From: an uncultured bacterium
GTDB lineage: Bacteria > Actinomycetota > Coriobacteriia > Coriobacteriales > Coriobacteriaceae
Length of the DNA stretch: 18,723 nucleotides
Assembly: GCA_905215815.1 (NCBI GenBank)
Contig: CAJMRN010000036.1
Coordinates: 1-18,723, forward strand
Direction of reading: 5' to 3'
The notes beneath the pieces were generated by a model. The model had not been told where the DNA came from. It did no database searches and was given only the letters and a program-made list of their open reading frames with translations. Below, one piece after another: positions 13,907 to 18,723 of this stretch (positions within the stretch are counted from its first letter, which is position 1; each line of letters begins with the position of its first letter). Both the position numbers and the translations under genes were made by a program.

Positions 13907-14611
13907 TTACGGCAGAATATGGAAGCCCAAAGCGGCGATATCCTTGGCAAAGCCACGGACGGTGTCGAGCGAGACCTCGTACGGATCACGGCCGATGTTC
14001 TTGCGCTTGGCCAGGATGCTGTTGGGCACCGTGATGATCTGGCAACCGCAGGCCTCGGCCTGGTAAATGTTGATAAGCTCACGCGTGGACGCCCACAGGA
14101 CCTCGCAGTTGGGCTTGGCGGCGGCCTTCTTGACCGACTCCGTCACAAACGGAATGGGGTCGACGCCGGTGTCGGCGATACGGCCGGCAAAGAGCGAGAT
14201 GATGGACGGCGTCTCGGCGTCAACGGCCTCGACCATCTCGTCGACCTGCTCGGGCGTAAAGATGGTGGTGACGTTGACCTTGATGCCATCGGCCGAAAGC
14301 TTGCGGACCAGCTCGGCGGTGGACTCGCCCTTGGTGGTCACGCACGGAATCTTGACGTAGACGTTGTCGGCCAAGGTAGCGATCTCGCGAGCCTCGACCT
14401 CCATGGTCTCGACGTCATCGGCAAAGACCTCAAACGAGACGGACACATCGGTGATGTGGGTCAGGACCTCCTTGGCAAACGCGCGGTAGTCCGTCACGCC
14501 GCCCTTCTTCATAAGGGACGGGTTGGTCGTGAAACCCTGAACGTTGCCGTTCTCGTACATGTCGAGCATGCCCTCGAGGTTTGCACCGTCAGCGAACACC
14601 TTGATTGCCAT
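13907..14611 (-). CDS. small transaldolase / fructose-6-phosphate aldolase family enzyme
   Basis: This 234-residue class I aldolase of the TAL/FSA fold is soluble and acts on sugar phosphates in the non-oxidative pentose phosphate pathway or in related aldol reactions. The N-terminus has KVFADGANLEGM with Asp8, TTNPSLM follows at 28-34 and the Schiff-base Lys87 is in VYVKIP (84-89). Further conserved stretches are NVTTIFTPEQ (113-122) and SLFAGRIADTG. It is somewhat longer than typical 215-220-residue family members. An AAAGGA ribosome site lies 9 bases before the ATG at 14611; an upstream in-frame ATG at 14635 is less well placed. Transaldolase and F6P-aldolase activity cannot be separated by eye. 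Confidence 0.88.
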   Translation of the reverse strand: MAIKVFADGANLEGMLDMYENGNVQGFTTNPSLMKKGGVTDYRAFAKEVLTHITDVSVSFEVFADDVETMEVEAREIATLADNVYVKIPCVTTKGESTAELVRKLSADGIKVNVTTIFTPEQVDEMVEAVDAETPSIISLFAGRIADTGVDPIPFVTESVKKAAAKPNCEVLWASTRELINIYQAEACGCQIITVPNSILAKRKNIGRDPYEVSLDTVRGFAKDIAALGFHILP

Positions 14612-14716
14612 CTGCCTGATTCCTTTCGTTTGCATGCGGCCGATAAACTGCTAAACACTTTACCTATGTTTATCAAGGCGTGAGCTGCGGGTTTTTATCT
14701 TCTCGGCGAACGGTAT

Positions 14717-14732
14717 AAACACCTCAGTGTTT
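14717..14732. repeat. small inverted repeat upstream of the transaldolase gene
   Basis: AAACAC and GTGTTT flank a 4-base spacer in the AT-rich 193-bp gap between the HAD and transaldolase genes. It could be an operator in the transaldolase promoter region; no confident -35/-10 pair was found. Confidence 0.3.
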
Positions 14733-14804
14733 GGATTGATAAATCGATTGAGCATGCAAAAGCAAAGAGTCGCAGTTTGAGCAAACGTCAGAACGCGGGA
14801 TTCA

Positions 14805-15632
14805 TTAGATGAGGCCGAAATGCTGCATCGCTGTGACGGTGCCGTCGTGTGCGACATCGTCGGTCACGTAGTCGGCGACCGCCTTGACCTCGGGCATGGC
14901 GTTGCCCATGGCGACAGCCGTCTCGACCGCAGCGAGCATGCCCAGGTCGTTACCCGAATCGCCGAAGCCAAAGGTGCGCGCGTTGCCGGTGCGACCCAGG
15001 TATTCCAGCGCTCGCGCCACGCCCACGCCCTTGTCGATGCCCTTGGGGCTCAGCTCGCGATTCTGACCACCGGTGTTGCACAGCTCAAACTCGCGATCGA
15101 TAAAGCCATCATCGTTGGCTACGCGAGCCAGGTCGCTCGCGACGATGCCTACCTTGCCCACGCGCAGACGGCCGTCGACGCGCATTTCCTCGGTGCTGTG
15201 CACCACAGAAGTGCCGATCAGAGACGACTGCTCAACGCCCGCGGGTTCCAGGGCAAAAGTAGCCACGTTGGTCTCGAAAAAGGCTTCAATCCCTGCCGCG
15301 ACCATACGGCAAGCGAGCTCCGCAACAATGTCTTCGTCAAAGCAGTCCTCATGCACCACGCGGCCCTCGACCTCGAGCGTGGCGCCTGCCATGGCAACGA
15401 TGCCCGCGGGGTCGAGCGCACGCAAGCTGTCCGCGATGAGCCACAGGGGACGACCCGTGCAGATAAATGCCTGGTGTCCCGCGTCGCGCAGACGATGAAA
15501 CGCCTCGACGACCGTCTGCGAGGGGTGAACCGCCGAAAAGTCCTTGTCGGTCATGTTGTCGGGATCGAACGACGTCAGCGTGCCGTCCACGTCAAAAAAG
15601 AGCACGGCGGAATCGGGGCACGCATCAATCAT
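14805..15632 (-). CDS. Cof-type HAD-superfamily phosphatase
   Basis: This 275-residue cytoplasmic HAD-IIB hydrolase has all four motifs. Motif I is FFDVDGT with nucleophile Asp14 and Asp16, motif II is the Thr in ICTGR (57-61), motif III is Lys201 in GIDKGVGV and motif IV is GDSGND (224-229). The segment between motifs II and III is the alpha/beta cap of the Cof/YidA type. Such enzymes dephosphorylate sugar phosphates or cofactors such as FMN and PLP; the substrate is unknown. The ATG at 15632 follows AAAGGA. It is divergent from rlmKL and sits 193 bp upstream of the transaldolase gene on the same strand, so a shared transcript is possible. Confidence 0.92.
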   Translation of the reverse strand: MIDACPDSAVLFFDVDGTLTSFDPDNMTDKDFSAVHPSQTVVEAFHRLRDAGHQAFICTGRPLWLIADSLRALDPAGIVAMAGATLEVEGRVVHEDCFDEDIVAELACRMVAAGIEAFFETNVATFALEPAGVEQSSLIGTSVVHSTEEMRVDGRLRVGKVGIVASDLARVANDDGFIDREFELCNTGGQNRELSPKGIDKGVGVARALEYLGRTGNARTFGFGDSGNDLGMLAAVETAVAMGNAMPEVKAVADYVTDDVAHDGTVTAMQHFGLI

Positions 15633-15674
15633 ATGGGTTCCTTTCGGGGGCGAGAGTAAACGAAGTATCCATCA

Positions 15675-15680
15675 TATAAT
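15675..15680 (+). promoter_or_regulatory. candidate -10 element for rlmKL in the HAD/rlmKL divergent gap
   Basis: TATAAT is perfect and lies 28 bases before the rlmKL ATG, but the -35 position (GAGAGT) is poor. On the minus strand TATGAT overlaps the same place (15672-15677) and could serve the HAD gene. Both would be back-to-back promoters in a 75-bp gap. Confidence 0.4.
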
Positions 15681-15707
15681 GGAGCGACGCAACCAGAGAG
15701 GTCACCC

Positions 15708-18278
15708 ATGGAATTTTACGCAAGCTGCCCCGAGGGCTTTGAGTCCGCACTCGCCGATGAGCTTAAACGCCTCGGGCTTTCGCATGTTCGCCGGCTGAAG
15801 GGCCGCGCTACATTTGAGGGCGAGCTCGAAGAAGGCTACCGCGCCTGTCTGTGGTCGCGCCTAGCGAGCCGCGTGTTTGCGGTGCTCGGGCGCTTTGAGG
15901 CGCAGGATGCCGACGAGCTGTACGATAGCGTTTACGACATCACCTGGGAGACCATCATCCGCCCCGGCGCCACCATCGCCATCACCGCCCGCGGCGTGAC
16001 CGAGCAGCTGCGCAACACGCGCTTCTCGTCCCTGCGCGCCAAGGACGCGCTGTGCGACCGTCTGGCCGAGACCACGGGCCGTCGCGCCGATGTCGACGTT
16101 GCCGATCCCGACGTTCACCTGTTGCTTTCGCTGCGCCAGCGCCGCGCGAGCATCAGCCTGGATCTTTCGGGCGACCCGCTGTTCAAGCGCCTGCCGCCCG
16201 CGGCGACCCGCGCCGGCGAGGGTACGCACGTGCTGCGCCCCGACTACGCCGCCCTGGTGCTTTCGCAGGTCGGCTGGACCATGCTGTGCGAGCGCGAGCT
16301 GACGGCCGACGATTACGAGAACGAGGCTCTGCCCACGCTGATCGACGCCTCGTGCGCCGGCGGCGGCCTGCTGCTGGAGGCCGTGAATATCCTGACTGAC
16401 CGTGCACCGGGCGCCGCCCGCGAGCGCTGGGGCTTTGAGGGCTGGCAGCTGCACGACGCCGCCCTGTGGGAGCAGCTGCTTACCGAGGCACGCGAGCGCG
16501 AGGCGGCAGCACGCGAGCGCCAGGCACGCATCGTGGCCGTGGATGTTGACCCCGCCGCCCGCAAGACCGCTGAGCGCATGGTCAAGTGCGCCGGCTACAA
16601 GCGCTTTGTCGATTTTTGCGCCGCCAAGTCCGCCACCGTGCTGGACCACGCGGGCGCCGTCGCCGGTGCCGCCGTGGTCGCGGATACGACCGAGACACCG
16701 CTTTCGCTCATGCACGACGCCATGACGCTGGTCGGCGAGCTGCGCCGCGCGCCCGAGCTTGCCGCGGCGCCGGTCGCCGCACTCACCCGCGACGGATTGC
16801 TGGCCCGCGCGCTCCACGCCGAGCCCGAGCGCTCGATTGCCGTCATGCCCAACAACGAGGAGGCGACCGTCGAAGTCTGGCCTTCGCTCGACCACGCCGC
16901 CGCAGCGTTTGAGGCTGCGACCAGCGCGGATGCTGAGGGCGAGACTGCGGGCGCCGACGACGTCATCAGCGACGAAGCCCCCGCCCCCGCCATGCCCGAG
17001 CCTGCCGCCATGCTCGACCTGGGCGACGGCAAGCCGCTGCCCGTGCTCATCCCGGAGTCCGAGCAGTTCGCCAACCGCCTGCGCAAGAATGCCCGTCTGC
17101 GCCGCAAGTGGGCCAAGCGCGAGGGCGTGAGCTGCTACCGCGTCTACGACGCCGACCTGCCCGACTACTCCGCCGCCATCGACCTGTACGAGGGCTGTCC
17201 GCAGACGCCGGGCCGCTGGCTCGTCATCGCCGAATACGCCGCGCCCAAGACCATCGACCCCGCGCTGGCCCAGGCCCGCATGCTCGACATCTTGGCCATC
17301 GCGCCGCGTATCCTGGATGTCCCGGCAGAACACGTGCACGCCAAGGCCCGCATGCGTTCGCGCGGCGGCTCGCAGTACGGCAAACAGGGCGCCGGCAAGG
17401 GCGCATCGGGCGAGCGCTCCAACATCGCGCGCCGTCGCCTGCCGCTCATCGAAGAGGGCGGGCTCACCTTTGCCGTCAACTTTGACGACTACCTGGATGT
17501 GGGCATCTTCCTGGACCACCGCGTCACCCGCAACCTGGTACGCGAGCACGCCAAACAGGCGCGCCGCTTCCTCAATCTGTTCGCCTACACCGGCACCGCT
17601 ACCTGCTATGCGGCAGACGGCGGCGTCGAGGAAACTGTGACGGTCGACCTTTCCAACACCTACCTGGACTGGGCCGAGCGCAACATGCGCCAGAACGGCT
17701 TTGTGGGGCCACAGCATCACTTTGTGCGCGACGACGTGCTCGCCTGGATTCGCGACCAGCGCCAGACGCGCAACCGCTGGGACCTGATCTTTGTCGACCC
17801 GCCCACGTTTTCGAACTCGTCCAAGATGGGCCGCCGCACCTGGGATGTCCAGCGCGACCATGTTGAGCTTTTGGCCGGCGTATCTCGCCTGCTCGCACAG
17901 GGCGGGCATGCCATCTTTAGCTGCAACCTGCGCGGTTTCCGCCCCGAAACGCGCAAGCTCGCGCGCGCGGGTGTCGTGCTGGAGGACATTACGGCGCAGA
18001 CCATCCCCGAGGATTTCGCACGCAACCAGAAGGTGCATCATTGCTATATCGTGCGCCGCCTGCCCATCGAGGACGCCATGGCCGAAGTCGGCTTTAGCGC
18101 TGAGGAGATTGCCGAGCGAACCGAGGAGCTACGCAACCCCGAGGCCCGCAAGCCTCGAGCAACGACGCCCGCGCACGCGCAGACCGGCAACGGCAAGTTC
18201 AACTTTGCCGGCAAACCCTCCCCCGCTGGCAAGCCCAAAAAGAAGAAGTTCTACGCCAGCAAGCCCAAGGGCAAGTAA
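15708..18278 (+). CDS. rlmKL: 23S rRNA methyltransferase RlmKL; RlmL half degenerate
   Basis: This 856-residue fusion protein in E. coli makes m2G2445 (RlmL half) and m7G2069 (RlmK half) on 23S rRNA. Order here: ferredoxin-like/THUMP N-terminus (about 1-155), RlmL Rossmann domain (about 165-390), a long Ala/Glu-rich linker (about 395-445), RlmK domain (about 450-790) and a Lys-rich tail ending KPKKKKFYASKPKGK. The RlmK half is well preserved: NLFAYTGTAT (623-632), DLSNTYLDWAERN and FVDPPTFSNS (695-704). In the RlmL half motif I reads DASCAGGG (213-220) instead of DPxCGSGT. The expected NPPYGER is replaced by VADTTETP (324-331). E. coli RlmKL is about 700 residues, so this one is long. AGAGAGG precedes the ATG. 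Confidence 0.93.
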   Translation: MEFYASCPEGFESALADELKRLGLSHVRRLKGRATFEGELEEGYRACLWSRLASRVFAVLGRFEAQDADELYDSVYDITWETIIRPGATIAITARGVTEQLRNTRFSSLRAKDALCDRLAETTGRRADVDVADPDVHLLLSLRQRRASISLDLSGDPLFKRLPPAATRAGEGTHVLRPDYAALVLSQVGWTMLCERELTADDYENEALPTLIDASCAGGGLLLEAVNILTDRAPGAARERWGFEGWQLHDAALWEQLLTEAREREAAARERQARIVAVDVDPAARKTAERMVKCAGYKRFVDFCAAKSATVLDHAGAVAGAAVVADTTETPLSLMHDAMTLVGELRRAPELAAAPVAALTRDGLLARALHAEPERSIAVMPNNEEATVEVWPSLDHAAAAFEAATSADAEGETAGADDVISDEAPAPAMPEPAAMLDLGDGKPLPVLIPESEQFANRLRKNARLRRKWAKREGVSCYRVYDADLPDYSAAIDLYEGCPQTPGRWLVIAEYAAPKTIDPALAQARMLDILAIAPRILDVPAEHVHAKARMRSRGGSQYGKQGAGKGASGERSNIARRRLPLIEEGGLTFAVNFDDYLDVGIFLDHRVTRNLVREHAKQARRFLNLFAYTGTATCYAADGGVEETVTVDLSNTYLDWAERNMRQNGFVGPQHHFVRDDVLAWIRDQRQTRNRWDLIFVDPPTFSNSSKMGRRTWDVQRDHVELLAGVSRLLAQGGHAIFSCNLRGFRPETRKLARAGVVLEDITAQTIPEDFARNQKVHHCYIVRRLPIEDAMAEVGFSAEEIAERTEELRNPEARKPRATTPAHAQTGNGKFNFAGKPSPAGKPKKKKFYASKPKGK

Positions 18279-18283
18279 ACAAA

Positions 18284-18348
18284 GTTGCGGTGGAATAGTT
18301 CCTAAAAATGCCTGGTAAAAGCCCAAACAGGAACTATTTCACCGCAAC
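18284..18348. repeat. palindromic element with 20-bp arms between rlmKL and kdpE
   Basis: The arm at 18284-18303 (GTTGCGGTGGAATAGTTCCT) pairs with 18329-18348 at 19 of 20 positions, the last as a G-T wobble, around a 25-base loop. It lies 5 bases after the rlmKL stop and 25 bases before the convergent response-regulator stop, and may act as a bidirectional barrier. It shares GGAATAGTNCC with the inner palindrome at 13630-13672. Confidence 0.75.
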
Positions 18349-18373
18349 TCATAGTGGGATGGCGGATGCCGGC

Positions 18374-18723
18374 CTATCCCTGGGTGACCAAGCGATAGCC
18401 GATACCCACGTGCGTTTGGATATAGCGCGGATGTGCGGGGTCGGACTCGATCTTCTTACGCAACGTGCCCATAAAGACACGCAGGCTCGCCAGGTCGCTC
18501 TTGGTTGCCGTACCCCAAATCTCGTGCAGGATAAACTGGTGCGTCAGCACCTTGTCGGCGTTATGCGCCAGCAGGCACAGGAGCTTGTACTCGATCGGCG
18601 TCAGATGCAGCTCCTCGCCATCCATCGTGGCGATGCCGGCATCAAAATCGATATGCAGCTCACCGGTATCGAACGAGCCCTCGGAGGCAACGCCGCCCGT
18701 TTGCGCATACGAAAGGCGCCTGA
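18374..18723 (-). CDS. kdpE: KdpE-like response regulator, C-terminal DNA-binding part (5' end outside window)
   Basis: The minus-strand frame stays open from the window edge to the stop at 18374 and gives about 116 residues: an OmpR/PhoB winged-helix domain ending GIGYRLVTQG. The stretch LTPIEYKLLCLLAHNADKVL and the helix SLRVFMGTLRKKIESDP match the KdpE subgroup, where MGxLRxK replaces the usual form. In KdpDE systems the regulator activates the Kdp potassium pump under potassium limitation. The receiver domain, sensor kinase and pump genes would lie beyond the edge and are not seen, so the exact subgroup is provisional. An internal ATG at 18625 is not the true start, since the open frame and recognisable linker continue upstream. 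Confidence 0.8.
   Translation of the reverse strand, partial: RRLSYAQTGGVASEGSFDTGELHIDFDAGIATMDGEELHLTPIEYKLLCLLAHNADKVLTHQFILHEIWGTATKSDLASLRVFMGTLRKKIESDPAHPRYIQTHVGIGYRLVTQG

Noticed and set aside
13703..14683. 326-codon plus-strand frame opposite the transaldolase
   Set aside because: It is antisense to an enzyme with an identifiable Schiff-base lysine, and it starts inside repeat DNA.
15861..18041. 726-codon open frame on the minus strand
   Set aside because: It is antisense to rlmKL with no recognisable motif and biased composition; a GC-rich shadow frame.
1..18723. CRISPR array, tRNA, rRNA, prophage or IS transposase
   Set aside because: I found no regularly spaced direct repeats, no tRNA-like cloverleaf and no integrase or transposase motif on either strand.

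Overview
This 18.7-kb window comes from a GC-rich bacterial chromosome. The GC bias at third codon positions, actinobacterial-style gene content and many GC-rich intergenic palindromes suggest a Coriobacteriia gut actinobacterium, most like Collinsella. That assignment is inference from style and gene families, not from a marker gene. I see no rRNA, tRNA, CRISPR array, prophage or transposase gene.

Layout. At 1-169 is the C-terminus of an MFS transporter, followed by a low-molecular-weight tyrosine phosphatase (221-667). A convergent two-gene minus-strand unit follows: pyridoxal/pyridoxamine kinase and a small Cys-rich protein (1955 down to 809). A 351-bp divergent control region carries a strong sigma70-type promoter with an operator-like inverted repeat. 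It drives a tightly overlapping operon: MarR regulator, then two half-transporters forming a heterodimeric ABC exporter (2307-6511). The first ABC subunit has degenerate ATP-site residues and the second has canonical ones, as in TM287/288, BmrCD or LmrCD-type exporters.

From 6745 to 11171 lies a second self-contained module. A minus-strand LysR regulator is divergent from a short-chain dehydrogenase, an oxalate/formate-antiporter-like MFS permease and a Gfo/Idh/MocA oxidoreductase. Three copies of an ACCTGCGWAA box sit between regulator and operon. It looks like an inducible uptake and oxidation pathway for an unidentified small polar substrate.

The remainder is mostly housekeeping. It contains tex (11378-13525), a small transaldolase/F6P-aldolase-family enzyme (minus, 13907-14611), a Cof-type HAD phosphatase (minus, 14805-15632), the bifunctional 23S rRNA methyltransferase rlmKL (15708-18278) and the DNA-binding half of a KdpE-like response regulator (minus, 18374 to the edge). 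In RlmKL the RlmL half has lost its NPPY catalytic motif while the RlmK half looks intact.

The most distinctive DNA-level feature is the density of palindromic elements at operon ends and between genes: 714-806, 6538-6641, 10070-10100, 11288-11318, 13540-13745, 13805-13876 and 18284-18348. Two of them differ by compensating base changes. One lies between 19-bp direct repeats that duplicate the 3' end of the transaldolase gene. The best candidates for something undescribed are the degenerate RlmL domain, the uncharacterised LysR-SDR-MFS-Gfo module and the palindromic-element families.
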